Source of the DNA: Natronorubrum thiooxidans | Lineage (GTDB): Archaea; Halobacteriota; Halobacteria; Halobacteriales; Natrialbaceae | Direction: 5' to 3' | Length of the DNA stretch: 64,000 bases | Assembly: GCF_900156475.1 (NCBI RefSeq) | Contig: NZ_FTNR01000010.1 | Location: 86,790-150,789, forward strand | Shown: positions 7,974 through 17,094 of the stretch, piece after piece | Position numbering within the stretch: the stretch's first letter is position 1 | Layout of the letters: every line of letters starts with the position of its first letter | The notes under the pieces: generated by a model | The model's input: the letters and a program-made list of their open reading frames with translations, nothing else | The model's database searches: none | Told to the model about the DNA's origin: nothing | Program-made: the position numbers and the translations under genes

Positions 7974-9368
7974 ATGTCTCGTATGCTCGAGCCGGTCCGT
8001 GCGCGCGTTCGGTCGCTCTGGCGACGGCTCCGACGATTGGAACGCCGCGAACTCGACGCGTTCGTGCGATGGATCGAACACACGAGAAATCTCCTGCATC
8101 TCTCGGTGCTGATCTTCGTGCCGTTGCTCATCGCCGCAGTAACCTGGCTATCGAACGCGACGGCCGCCGTCTCGTTTCTGCTGTTTCCGCCGCTGGCGTC
8201 GGGAACGTACACGCTCTTTGCCCATCCCGAGGGCCGTTACTCCACGCCGGCGAAGTTTGTCGGTGGCATGACCGCAGGCGCACTCTGTGGGTGGCTCGCG
8301 CTCGCGCTCGCAACCGGCGTGGGGCTGAACGGCAGCGCCGTGAGCACGATCGGCGCGGCGCTGGGCGTCTTCTTTACCGGGATCCTCACCTGGGCGCTCG
8401 ATCTCGAGGAGCCGACGGCGTTTTCGACCGCGTTGCTCGTTTTGGTCACTGGAAACGCACAGTTCGTGTACGTGCTCGGGATCATCGTCTCGAGTTCGTT
8501 CGTCGCCGCCACGTTCGTCATCTGGCGAGACCGCTTCTACGAGAGACGCGCGCGATATCTCTATCAGACGGCCAGCGGTGACGATCACGTCCTCGTTCCG
8601 ATGGGAGAGCACACGGAAACGGTCGCCCGTTTTGCTGCTGCACTCGCGAGTGCACACGCCGCCGGCAAGGTCGTCCTCGTCGAGACCGTCCCGGAAGCGG
8701 CGACACGAGACGGTGATGAATCTGATGACGAGATGGCAGAACGAACTATCGACGAGCTCGAGTCGTTCGCAGCCGGCCTCGAGCGCGAGTACGACCTGCC
8801 CTGTGAGGTCGTCGTCGCGGCCGCCGAACAGTCGTCCGACCTCGTACTCCGGACTGCTCGAGAGCACAACTGTGATCTCATCGTCGCACCGTACGCCGAA
8901 CACGATCGAGGTGGGCTCTCATCGTTTATTACGGGACTGTTCGACAGCGAGATCGACGTGATCGCCTTCCGCCCTGCTGTCGACCGCCAACAGTGGACAC
9001 ACGGTCTCGTCGCGGTTCGTGGGGCCGGTGACACCGCTCGCGCGATGGTCGACTTCGCACAGCGGGTCACGGGCGCTCGACAGCCGACGAGTGTCTGTAC
9101 CTGTATCGAGCGTGAATCCCAGCGGCGACGCGCCGAAGACACCGTTGCGGATCTCCTCGACGCCTTTTCCGGCCGCTTCGAGACACATATCGTCACCGAG
9201 TCGGTCGAATCGTACCTCGCGCGTGTGTCGCCCCAGTACGACGTGGTGTTCGTCGGCTCGAGTACCGATCGATCGGCTGCCTCACGGTTCGTCTCCCCGC
9301 CGACGTTCCGGCGGCTGAAAGATCTCGAGTCCGACGTGGCGATCGTTCATCGCGGCCGTCACCGATAG
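7974..9368 (+). CDS. HPP-family membrane domain fused to UspA-like domains
   Basis: A 464-aa protein. Residues 1-55 are basic and helical. About 45-190 form four to five transmembrane segments with the HPP-family pattern (LLFPPLASGTYTLFAHPEG, EEPTAFSTALLVLVTGN). From about residue 200 there are two alpha/beta segments like universal stress proteins (HVLVPMGEHTETVARFAAAL, then CDLIVAPYAEHDRGGLSSFI; a second near VVFVGSSTDRSAASRFV). The substrate is unknown; HPP proteins have been linked to nitrite and other small solutes. It faces the K+ channel gene convergently. Confidence 0.8.
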   Translation: MSRMLEPVRARVRSLWRRLRRLERRELDAFVRWIEHTRNLLHLSVLIFVPLLIAAVTWLSNATAAVSFLLFPPLASGTYTLFAHPEGRYSTPAKFVGGMTAGALCGWLALALATGVGLNGSAVSTIGAALGVFFTGILTWALDLEEPTAFSTALLVLVTGNAQFVYVLGIIVSSSFVAATFVIWRDRFYERRARYLYQTASGDDHVLVPMGEHTETVARFAAALASAHAAGKVVLVETVPEAATRDGDESDDEMAERTIDELESFAAGLEREYDLPCEVVVAAAEQSSDLVLRTAREHNCDLIVAPYAEHDRGGLSSFITGLFDSEIDVIAFRPAVDRQQWTHGLVAVRGAGDTARAMVDFAQRVTGARQPTSVCTCIERESQRRRAEDTVADLLDAFSGRFETHIVTESVESYLARVSPQYDVVFVGSSTDRSAASRFVSPPTFRRLKDLESDVAIVHRGRHR

Positions 9369-9433
9369 ACGGGACGGATACCGTTCGACGGTCCCGGAAC
9401 CGCGACGCTCGAGCAGTATGTGCCGACGCGGGC

Positions 9434-10615
9434 TCAATCGCTGCCGATGATTTGCTCGATCAGGTCGCTCTCGTCGCTACCGAGTGCCGACCGCACCAGC
9501 AGATGACCGCCCAGCACGGAGGGGCTGATCACCGTATCCGCGCCGGCGTGTTTGAGCTTTTGTGTATTTTCGCGGTCGGTTGCAGCGGCGACGATACGCG
9601 TGTCCGGCGCGAGTTGGCGGGCGGTGAGGATCGCGAGTGCGTCTTCGGCGTCACGGTTGGTCGCGACGAGAATCGCGCTCGCACGGCCGATCTTTGCCCG
9701 CTGCAACGGTTCCTCGTCGCTCGGGTTGGCGGCGATCACGGCGATCCCGCGATCGGTCAGCTCCGGTGTGACGTCGCGGTTGTTCGTCACGACGACGAAC
9801 TCTCGGCCGCTGTTCGCGAGTTCGTCGACGATCGGTTCCGTCAGTTCGCCGTAGCCGAGGACGAGGATATGATCCTCGAGCAACTCGAGTTGTGAGTCTG
9901 TCATTTTTCCGAGTGTCTTCGTGATTCGGGCCTGAATCGCTGGACCGACGAGCGCCCCGATCGCGATACCGAAACTGGCCACGCCGAGGACGACCACGGT
10001 CATCGTAAACAGGACTGCCTCGTGGCTTTCGGGACCGATATCGCCGTAGCCGACGGTGCTCGAGGTGATCAGCGTAAAATAAAAGGCGTCGAGGATGTTC
10101 TCGATCCCGTCGAAATCTTCGCGAAGCGCGTACGCGCCGAACGTGCCGTAGGCCTGGACGCCAACGAGTGCGCCGCCGGCTGCGAGTTGTGTCGTCGTCA
10201 GCGATAGCCCCTGATCGAAGCGCTTGCGGGTGAACAGGAGGAAGGGGATCGTAAGCAGCGAGAGCACGACCAGCGGGAGCGAGTACTGACTCACCTGCAA
10301 GAGCCCCTGGATCGCGGTCACCGGCATGAGAATCAGTGTCGCCCACCAGCCGGCGCGTAACCCACGCCGCAACGCGAGTGCGCTCGCGACCATCAGAAAG
10401 CCGGTCAGAGCACCGGTAAAGCCGACCGCCCGCTGGACGGCATCCGGCACACGGCCCGCGAGCAGGCCGTATTCGACTGTTTCCTGACCGATCTGTAGAA
10501 CCCCCGTTACGACCGAGAGAAGCGCAACGGTCAGCGCGAGTCCGACGGCTGCCCGGACCGTCACGATCCGTTTCCAGTTATCCGGCAGCCGCTCAAACAG
10601 GGCCTCACCGACCAT
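9434..10615 (-). CDS. Potassium channel with TrkA-N (RCK) NAD-binding domain
   Basis: A 393-aa protein. The N-terminal half holds about six transmembrane segments and a pore loop with the K+ selectivity filter TSSTVGYGDIGPES. The C-terminal half is a Rossmann TrkA-N domain (ILVLGYGELTEPIVDELANS) with the expected glycine motif; it ends without a clear TrkA-C domain. It probably mediates nucleotide-gated K+ flux in a salt-in halophile. It diverges from two TrkA-C-type genes that may serve the same system. Confidence 0.9.
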   Translation of the reverse strand: MVGEALFERLPDNWKRIVTVRAAVGLALTVALLSVVTGVLQIGQETVEYGLLAGRVPDAVQRAVGFTGALTGFLMVASALALRRGLRAGWWATLILMPVTAIQGLLQVSQYSLPLVVLSLLTIPFLLFTRKRFDQGLSLTTTQLAAGGALVGVQAYGTFGAYALREDFDGIENILDAFYFTLITSSTVGYGDIGPESHEAVLFTMTVVVLGVASFGIAIGALVGPAIQARITKTLGKMTDSQLELLEDHILVLGYGELTEPIVDELANSGREFVVVTNNRDVTPELTDRGIAVIAANPSDEEPLQRAKIGRASAILVATNRDAEDALAILTARQLAPDTRIVAAATDRENTQKLKHAGADTVISPSVLGGHLLVRSALGSDESDLIEQIIGSD

Positions 10616-10806
10616 ACACCCGGTCCGAGACGGTATTAGTTAACGCCTCCGTCTCCAGACGAACCGACGATTGTGAGCGTTGACACCCATCAGATCCCCT
10701 CGCAGCGACAGCCACACAGCCGCTTCCAACGTCTCTCGGGCGGGACGATCTGCCGATGAGCGCCCGCGTCGGTACCCCTTTATTGTTCCCGGGCCTGTCG
10801 CCCATC

Positions 10807-12057
10807 ATGACCCTTCCGGTGGAAGTCCTCCTCGGTCTCTATCTCGGTCTCCTGACCGGCATCGTCCCCGCCTTCGTCGCTGGCTCGCTCGGCTTTCTCG
10901 TCCGATACTTTACCGGCGTCACGCTCCCCGGGTTCGGTGTCGTCGTCCTCGCGCTCTCGATCGCCAGCGTTCAGGGCGGGCTGCTCGGCCTCGTCGAGCC
11001 CAACATCGCCCAATCACCGCGACTACTCGTTGCCGTCCTCGTCGTGCTCATGCTCGCCCTCTACGCTCACAACCAGGGCGACAAACTCGGCGCGGAACTC
11101 CCACGACGACTTTCGTTGACCTCGATCCGCCAGCGAACGCTGTCGGCCGACGTCGTCGAACTCGTCGGCACGATGGGACAGGTCACCGTTCGGCCAACCG
11201 GCGAAATCCACAATATGGAGGGCTATCCATCGCTGCCACCCGACCTCCGCCGGGCACTCAAAACCGGCTCGTGGCAACTCCCCGCCGATATCCCCCTCTC
11301 GGAACTCGAGGTCCGCCTCGAGGAACGCCTGCGGACGGACCACGACCTCGCCGACGTCGACGTGACGATCGACGAGCAGGCCCGGGCGACGATTATTGCA
11401 GCGCCACCGTCGGGCGGACTCTCCCGGCGGGTTCCCGAGGGCCAGCGCGCCGTCTCGCTCGCGACGCTGGTCCCGACGGGGCTGGCCCGGGGCGACACGG
11501 TCACCGTCCAGACGGACCACCGATCGATCACCGGGACGGTCCTGAGCGCCCGGACCGATCTCGATTCGGTCGACGCCGAGGCACCGGCCGGCGAGCCGGA
11601 AGTCCCCGATGAGACGGCGGCTTCCGACGGGAAGGAGACGACCGTCGAGTCGGAGTCGCCACCCAAATCGAGGGCGACGACTGTCGGTGGCGTCGGTCGT
11701 GTTACCATCGCGGTCGCCCGTCAAGCGGTCAAACCACTGCTCGAGACGGAGACTCCACAGCTCGTCGTCCGGTCACGAGGCACGAGCCGGGAGTTCGAGG
11801 CCTTCGCGCTGGTCAGGCGGGCCGGCGACGTGATCCGCCGGCTCACCGTCGGCCCGACCGGCGCGGACGACGATGCCGCCGTGACGACGGACGTGACGGT
11901 CCTCGCCGTCCGCCGGCAGGGCAGTGAGACGAGCGGCCGTCGCCACGGCTGGGTGTTCGGCCCCGGGATCGAGCGCCCCCTTGAGGCCGGCGACGAGGTG
12001 TTCGTCGCGGGCCCGGAGCCGTCGACGGAGGCGTTCGCGGAGGCGATCGTCCGATGA
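10807..12057 (+). CDS. Membrane-anchored TrkA-C-type regulatory protein, copy 1
   Basis: A 416-aa protein. Residues 1-95 hold about three helices (LPVEVLLGLYLGLLTGIVPA and following). The rest is soluble with RCK_C/TrkA-C-like segments, for example FEAFALVRRAGDVIRRLTVGP, VTVLAVRRQ and RPLEAGDEVFVAGPE near the C-terminus. A variable acidic linker lies near residues 255-290. Such proteins occur beside K+ channel genes in haloarchaea. The ATG at 10807 puts the first helix at the N-terminus. Gene 12104-13372 has the same layout and follows after 46 nt. Confidence 0.75.
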   Translation: MTLPVEVLLGLYLGLLTGIVPAFVAGSLGFLVRYFTGVTLPGFGVVVLALSIASVQGGLLGLVEPNIAQSPRLLVAVLVVLMLALYAHNQGDKLGAELPRRLSLTSIRQRTLSADVVELVGTMGQVTVRPTGEIHNMEGYPSLPPDLRRALKTGSWQLPADIPLSELEVRLEERLRTDHDLADVDVTIDEQARATIIAAPPSGGLSRRVPEGQRAVSLATLVPTGLARGDTVTVQTDHRSITGTVLSARTDLDSVDAEAPAGEPEVPDETAASDGKETTVESESPPKSRATTVGGVGRVTIAVARQAVKPLLETETPQLVVRSRGTSREFEAFALVRRAGDVIRRLTVGPTGADDDAAVTTDVTVLAVRRQGSETSGRRHGWVFGPGIERPLEAGDEVFVAGPEPSTEAFAEAIVR

Positions 12058-12103
12058 GGACTCCCTCGACAACGACAGCGGCCACCAGCGGTGGTGACCG
12101 GAG

Positions 12104-13372
12104 ATGATTGCGCCCATCGTCGCGCAGTCGCTTTCCCTCGAGGCGCTGCTGGACGCGGTCGTTCGACTGCTCGGGTTCAGCCTGCTCGCGGGTGGGGCAG
12201 CCACTGGCGTCGCGTTCGTCTACTACTGGTACAGTACCGACGAGATCCCCGAGGGCGTGGCGATCCTGTTCGGTGTCTCGATGGTCGCGATCTGGCTGAA
12301 CACGAAGACGGCGCTGCAGGATGCGATCATCGGCGAGACGCCGTTGCTCGACCCGGAGACGGCTGTCTACACCGTCACCGCGTTCGTCGTGAGTGCGATC
12401 GCCGCCGACGGCGGCCGGCGGCTCGGCGAGTACCTCGCTCGAGACGTGTTCTCGATCGCGACTCCCCGGACGATCACCGAAGTCAGCCAACTCGTCCGCT
12501 CGGCTGGCCGCGTCGTCAGCGTCACCCTCCCCGAAACGATCGAGGACGTCGACGGCTACGACCCTGTCGACCCCTCAACGAAAGCGGAGCTGGCGGGTCG
12601 AACGGTGCTCCTCCCGCGGCGACTCGATCCCGAGGCGCTTCGTGAGCGACTGATCGATCGCCTCGAGCGCGATCACGGGATCGGCCACGTCGACGTCGAG
12701 TTCGCAGCCGACGGGACGATCGAGTACCTCGCGGTCGGCAGTCGCCCGGCGGGGCTCGGCCCGACGCTCGCCCCGGGAAGCGTCGCCGTTGCGATCCGTG
12801 CGGACCCCGCACCCGACGCCAGTCCGGGCGACGCCGTTCGGATCTGGCGACGCGATGCGGACTCGCTTCGACGAGCCACCGGCGGCGAACTCCGGGGCGT
12901 CGCCGACGACGTGGCCACCGTCGCGGTCGACGCCGACGACGCACGGGAGCTGGGGGCCCGGGTGACGAACAGCACCGACTCCTCGGAACGGGACGACGGC
13001 CGTCACGCGGGGCTGGCGCGGACCAACGCCGACATGCCCTACCGCCTGGTGACACTGCCACGGAATCCAAGTGCGGAGAGAGAGCTCGTCTCGCTGCTCC
13101 GGGCAGCCGACGAAACCGTGACGACGCTCACCGTCGCCGCGGGCGACGCACTCGAGGGGACGACGGTCGACTCGCTCCCAGTGCTCGTCGTGGCCCTCGA
13201 GCGCGCCGGGGCGGCCGCCGACGAGCCGATCGCGTTTCCCGACGGGACGACCCGCCTCGAGGCCGGCGACGTCGCCTACGCGCTGGGCCGTCCGGACGCG
13301 TTACGGCGAGTCACCGACGGAGAGCGTGCTGGGAACCCGCAGTCGGCGGCAGCAGACACACGGGAGCGGTAG
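12104..13372 (+). CDS. Membrane-anchored TrkA-C-type regulatory protein, copy 2
   Basis: A 422-aa protein with the same layout as the gene before it: three N-terminal helices (LLGFSLLAGGAATGVAFVYYW and following), then a soluble part with ITEVSQLVRSAGRVVSVTLP, a central domain, and a TrkA-C-like end (VLVVALERAGAAADEP, TTRLEAGDVAYALGRPDAL). GGAG precedes the ATG. Co-directional with copy 1, it is likely part of one K+ transport/regulation operon facing away from the K+ channel. The biochemical role is not established. Confidence 0.75.
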   Translation: MIAPIVAQSLSLEALLDAVVRLLGFSLLAGGAATGVAFVYYWYSTDEIPEGVAILFGVSMVAIWLNTKTALQDAIIGETPLLDPETAVYTVTAFVVSAIAADGGRRLGEYLARDVFSIATPRTITEVSQLVRSAGRVVSVTLPETIEDVDGYDPVDPSTKAELAGRTVLLPRRLDPEALRERLIDRLERDHGIGHVDVEFAADGTIEYLAVGSRPAGLGPTLAPGSVAVAIRADPAPDASPGDAVRIWRRDADSLRRATGGELRGVADDVATVAVDADDARELGARVTNSTDSSERDDGRHAGLARTNADMPYRLVTLPRNPSAERELVSLLRAADETVTTLTVAAGDALEGTTVDSLPVLVVALERAGAAADEPIAFPDGTTRLEAGDVAYALGRPDALRRVTDGERAGNPQSAAADTRER

Positions 13373-13403
13373 CTACTTGGCTTCGGCCCCGATACCGCCA
13401 CGT

Positions 13404-13688
13404 ATGTCCACGGAGTGGAAGCTCTTTGCCGACCTCGCCGAACACGCGGGCGACAAACACATCACCGTCGACGCGGCTGCCGGTGACACCGTCGATGACG
13501 CCCTCGAGGCCCTCCTCGCGGACGCACCCGCCCTCGAAGAGCGCGTCCTCGACGACGACGGCGAGTTACGATCCCAGATCAACGTGTTGCGAAACGGAAC
13601 CAACGTCTTAGTCGAGGCGGAGGGCCTCGAGACGGAACTCGAGGGCGGGGACGAACTGGCGCTGTTCCCGCCGGTCAGCGGCGGGTAG
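13404..13688 (+). CDS. Ubiquitin-like small archaeal modifier / MoaD-like protein
   Basis: A 94-aa beta-grasp protein of the SAMP1/MoaD type. It ends in the diglycine tail (LFPPVSGG) needed for adenylation by the E1-like UbaA and for isopeptide or thiocarboxylate formation. MSTEWKLFADLAEHAGDKHI is the typical N-terminus, and ATG 13404 is chosen for it. In Haloferax SAMP1 both tags proteins and supports molybdopterin synthesis. The latter could matter for the tungsten/molybdenum-pterin aldehyde oxidoreductase at 31602-33293. Whether this copy is SAMP1 proper or a paralogue is not decidable here. Confidence 0.88.
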   Translation: MSTEWKLFADLAEHAGDKHITVDAAAGDTVDDALEALLADAPALEERVLDDDGELRSQINVLRNGTNVLVEAEGLETELEGGDELALFPPVSGG

Positions 13689-13722
13689 TTGCCGTCGATC
13701 CCGAGCCACACGATAGGAGCCG

Positions 13723-14667
13723 TCACTCCACCGCGAGATCGATCCCGAGCACGAAGTCCGGTTCTGCGGCGAGTTCGACGCCCGCGTAGGCGGCGTCGCT
13801 GACGGCGCGAGCGGTCTCGGGGAGCACCACCCGCGTCTCGTCGGCCCCGCAGGCAGCAGCATCTCGAGCAATCGCGGCAAACAGCGATCGCGCAGCCGTG
13901 GCATCGTCCCACGCGCTAACGCCGTACTCGGCCCACGTCTCGGTCCTCGAGTCGCCCGACTCGTCCTCGACGTCCCGCTCGAAGGTCCGCGAGCGGTAGG
14001 CCGCGCCCGCGAGACCGGCCTCGCCCTCGACAGCGAAGACGGCCGTCTCGTCGGCGAACCGTTCGAAATCGTCGCTGGTGATCTCTCTGACGGCCCACGA
14101 CGTCTCGGGTGCAAGTCCGAGGCCGGAGAGGTGCGTTCGGGCGTCGCTGTGGGTCCAGTAACGCCAGGCGGCTGTCGGATCGCTCGAGACCGACTGTGGT
14201 CCCTCTGCGGCCGGGTCGGGGTCTGGATGGGCAAACCGGAACTCGGTGAGCGGCTCGTAGCCGCTGGCTCGCGCTGCACCGATCGAGACCGTATTCCACG
14301 AGAAAATCATCACGCGAGCGACCGTGGCTCCGTGCTGGCGTGCCCACTCGAAGCAGGCCTCGTTGAGTCGGTGGCTGACCCCCCGTCCCCGGTAGTCAGC
14401 GGCGACGCGAATGCCCTGAAACCAGGCCTCATCGGCCGTGAGCAGCACCGCTTGGACGATCCCAACAGCCTCGCCGTCGATCGTTGCGAGAAAGGTTTTC
14501 TTGCCCGTCTCGTCGTCGGCCTCGAGCCAGTCGTGATAGATGTCGGGGATGTAGTCGCCGCCGCGGTCGGCCCAGATCTCGCTCGTAAAGCCGACGACGG
14601 CGTCGGAGTCGTCGTGAGTCGCGCGGCGAATCTCGAGGTCGAGAGCAGCGTCTGTCGCGTCGCTCAT
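13723..14667 (-). CDS. GNAT-family N-acetyltransferase, likely two-domain
   Basis: A 314-aa protein. The N-terminal half is a GNAT domain with the acetyl-CoA loop IRVAADYRGRGVSHRLNEA (about residues 85-103) followed by GATVARVMIFSWNTVSI. The C-terminal half (about 180-314) looks like a second, degenerate GNAT-like domain (ARSLFAAIARDAAACGADET). The substrate is unknown. It converges on the SAMP-like gene. Confidence 0.85.
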   Translation of the reverse strand: MSDATDAALDLEIRRATHDDSDAVVGFTSEIWADRGGDYIPDIYHDWLEADDETGKKTFLATIDGEAVGIVQAVLLTADEAWFQGIRVAADYRGRGVSHRLNEACFEWARQHGATVARVMIFSWNTVSIGAARASGYEPLTEFRFAHPDPDPAAEGPQSVSSDPTAAWRYWTHSDARTHLSGLGLAPETSWAVREITSDDFERFADETAVFAVEGEAGLAGAAYRSRTFERDVEDESGDSRTETWAEYGVSAWDDATAARSLFAAIARDAAACGADETRVVLPETARAVSDAAYAGVELAAEPDFVLGIDLAVE

Positions 14668-14749
14668 AGCTCGATCGTTCGAGTCGCAGCAAAAAAGGCC
14701 TCACCCCAGTCAGCGCACGGCTTGCCAACAGCGACGAGCAGCGAGCCGA

Positions 14750-16000
14750 CTACTCCCAGGGGACCGACCGCTGTTGGATCTCGCCGGCCAGCGACGTCCC
14801 CATCGCCTCTTCGACGTTGTCGCTGTGCTCGAGTGCCCACATCAGTTTCACCTTTGCCGTTCCGGGGAGCGTGTCGCCGGCTTCGATGACGCCGGCCTCG
14901 AGGAGGTCCCGGCCTGTATCGTAAACCCGGTCACAGACCCGACCCTCGAGACATTGGCTGGTCATAATGACTGTCGTGCCGTCGTCGATCAGTTCCTCGA
15001 TTCGGGGGATAAGATCGGTGTGGACGTGGCCGAGGCCAGTGCCCTCGATGATCAGGCCCGCCGAGCCCTCGACGACGTCGAGGAACGCGGGATCCATCCC
15101 GGGCGTGAACTTGAGTAGTTCGACGTCGCTCTCGAGGGCGGTGGCTCGCTCGAGGTCGACGGCGTCTCGCTGCTGGTACGCTCGCCGGAAGTCGATCGCT
15201 TCAGTCTCGTAGTCGACTTCGCCCAGCGGCTCCGCTCCGACGGTCTCGAAGGCATTTCGGCGCGAGGTGTGGTTCTTCCGGACCCGTGTGCCACGGTGGA
15301 GTGCACAGACGTCGTCGCTTTCGGTCCCGTGCATACAGACCAGTACCTCCGCGCAGTCGCTTTTCGCGGCTTCGACGGCCGAGACGGCGTTCATGACGTT
15401 ATCCGAAGAGGGCCGGTCCGCCGAGCGCTGGGAGCCCGTAAAGACGATCGGCACCGGCGTCTCGAGCAGAAAAGAAAGCGCGGCAGCGGAGTACTGCATC
15501 GTGTCGGTGCCGTGCATGACGACGACGCCGTCGGCGCCGGCTTCGATCTCCTCGGCGACGGCATCGGCGAGTTCCTGCCATATTTGTGGGTCCATATTCT
15601 CCGACAGGATGTTGGTAACGACTCTCCCGCGGTAGTTCGCTCGTCCCGCCAGATCCGGCACGGCGCGCAGAACGTCTTCGGCGTCGAACTGGGCCGTCAC
15701 CGCGCCCGTGCGGTAGTCGACCGTCGAGGCGATCGTGCCACCCGTCGAGATCAGCGAGATCGTCGGCAGGTCCTCGTCGAACTCGATCTCCGAGGCCCCG
15801 TCGTCGCCCGTTGCATCGGTGCCATCGATCTCGTAGACGTCCGATTCGAGTCGTTCGACGTCGGCCTCGGCGCGGTCGATACCGACGTTGTAGCCGCCCT
15901 CGAGTTTCACGACGAGGTGGTCGTCGGTGCTCGAGGGGAGTAACACGCCTTCGTACGTGCGATCCGCGCGGGTGACGCGAACGCGATCGCCTGGATTCAT
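14750..16000 (-). CDS. gatD: Glu-tRNA(Gln) amidotransferase subunit D
   Basis: A 416-aa asparaginase-like subunit of archaeal GatDE, which converts Glu-tRNA(Gln) to Gln-tRNA(Gln). An N-terminal beta-barrel domain (about 1-75) is followed by the asparaginase core with LISTGGTIASTVDYRTGAV (catalytic Thr), VVMHGTDTMQYSAAALSFLL (second catalytic Thr and Asp) and later FTGSQRSADRPSSDN. ATG 16000 (MNPGDRVRVTRADR) fits the family; the upstream extension to 16126 is rejected. GatE is not in the window. Confidence 0.95.
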   Translation of the reverse strand: MNPGDRVRVTRADRTYEGVLLPSSTDDHLVVKLEGGYNVGIDRAEADVERLESDVYEIDGTDATGDDGASEIEFDEDLPTISLISTGGTIASTVDYRTGAVTAQFDAEDVLRAVPDLAGRANYRGRVVTNILSENMDPQIWQELADAVAEEIEAGADGVVVMHGTDTMQYSAAALSFLLETPVPIVFTGSQRSADRPSSDNVMNAVSAVEAAKSDCAEVLVCMHGTESDDVCALHRGTRVRKNHTSRRNAFETVGAEPLGEVDYETEAIDFRRAYQQRDAVDLERATALESDVELLKFTPGMDPAFLDVVEGSAGLIIEGTGLGHVHTDLIPRIEELIDDGTTVIMTSQCLEGRVCDRVYDTGRDLLEAGVIEAGDTLPGTAKVKLMWALEHSDNVEEAMGTSLAGEIQQRSVPWE

Positions 16001-16085
16001 GGGTGGGCGTTGCGCGGCGTCGGACTTGAAGGCACGCTTTCTGCGGCCAGTATCCCGAGTGGGCGTCCACTGTCGGCTTCCTGTC

Positions 16086-16283
16086 TCAGCCGAACAGTCC
16101 GAGCAAGACCAGCCCCAGCCCAGCAAGCAAGAGGATTCCTGCGATCATTGCGGTCAACAGCTCTAATGAGGACTCGGCGTCGGCAGGTAACTCGAGTCGC
16201 GGATAGAGGTGGCGAGCAGCGACCAACACCCCGATACCGAGGGCGAGTGCGCTGACACCGAACGCGAGCAACTCGGCGCTCAT
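16086..16283 (-). CDS. Small two-helix membrane protein, 65 aa
   Basis: A 65-aa protein of two hydrophobic helices (ELLAFGVSALALGIGVLVAA and SLELLTAMIAGILLLAGLGL) joined by a short acidic loop. The ATG at 16283 is preferred; the upstream frame has no helices and crosses the divergent promoter. It lies 85 nt before gatD in the same direction. No family is recognised; similar short membrane proteins are common and uncharacterised in haloarchaea. Confidence 0.7.
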   Translation of the reverse strand: MSAELLAFGVSALALGIGVLVAARHLYPRLELPADAESSLELLTAMIAGILLLAGLGLVLLGLFG

Positions 16284-16376
16284 CGCTCCGTGGTACCGCA
16301 CCCGAGGTGAAAAAACGGGGCCCTCGTATCGCCTGTCGAAAACAGCGATATACTTCCAATGGACAGGGAAAAACCC

Positions 16377-16973
16377 ATGCTCTCGGCTGTGCAATGGCTC
16401 GATATGGGCAACCGCTCGGACGAGGTGACCGAGAGCCGCGACACCGAGGACCTCCTCGAGGAAACGGACCAGCTCCTCTCGGGTACCGGTCTCGAGGCTG
16501 GTACCGACGAGTCACTGGCGTCGGCCGACGAACCAGCCGACTCCCGCGCCGACACACCAGTCGACGCTCGCTCCGATGAGCCAGCTGACGCTTCGCGGCT
16601 TGCCGGGCTCCGGTCGTGGCTCTCGGTCGACTCCTATTTTTCACCGAAGGCGTTTCTCGCGTTCGTCCTCCTCGTCAGCACTGGACTGCTTGCAGGCGGG
16701 ATGATGATCCCGATCGCTGGACGGATCGTCGGTATCTTCGGCGTCGCATTTCTGATCGGCCTCCTGACGGCCAAACGACGGTATCTCGAGATGACTGCCG
16801 CCGGGACAGCAGTCGGCGCGGTCTCGGCAGTGGCCAGTAACGCCTTTCTCGCCGCCGCCGGCTCGTTCCAGACCGTCGTCGCGGTCGGCGTCGCCGTCGG
16901 ACTGGTCGCCTCGCTCGTCGGCTACTACTTCGGACGTGACCTGCGAACCGGACTGACCCGCGATATCGAATGA
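16377..16973 (+). CDS. DUF456-like membrane protein with acidic N-terminal tail
   Basis: A 198-aa protein. Residues 1-75 are acidic and disordered; about 85-185 contain four helices rich in Gly/Ala (LAFVLLVSTGLLAGGMMIP, AAGTAVGAVSAVASNAFLAA). The layout resembles haloarchaeal DUF456 proteins. ATG 16377 was chosen because a TATA-like GATATACT (16346-16353) is centred about 27 nt upstream, as expected for a leaderless transcript. ATG at 16359 would be too close to that box, and 16404 is also possible. Confidence 0.65.
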   Translation: MLSAVQWLDMGNRSDEVTESRDTEDLLEETDQLLSGTGLEAGTDESLASADEPADSRADTPVDARSDEPADASRLAGLRSWLSVDSYFSPKAFLAFVLLVSTGLLAGGMMIPIAGRIVGIFGVAFLIGLLTAKRRYLEMTAAGTAVGAVSAVASNAFLAAAGSFQTVVAVGVAVGLVASLVGYYFGRDLRTGLTRDIE

Positions 16974-17094
16974 GACGAGACGGGTTATTATGATTGTTTC
17001 CCGGCTCGACCGTGAACCCGCGTGCGGTTGTGCCGGACCTGACGGACGACAATTCGTCTGCTGGCTGTCGCTGTATCTGCCGTCAACAACGCCG

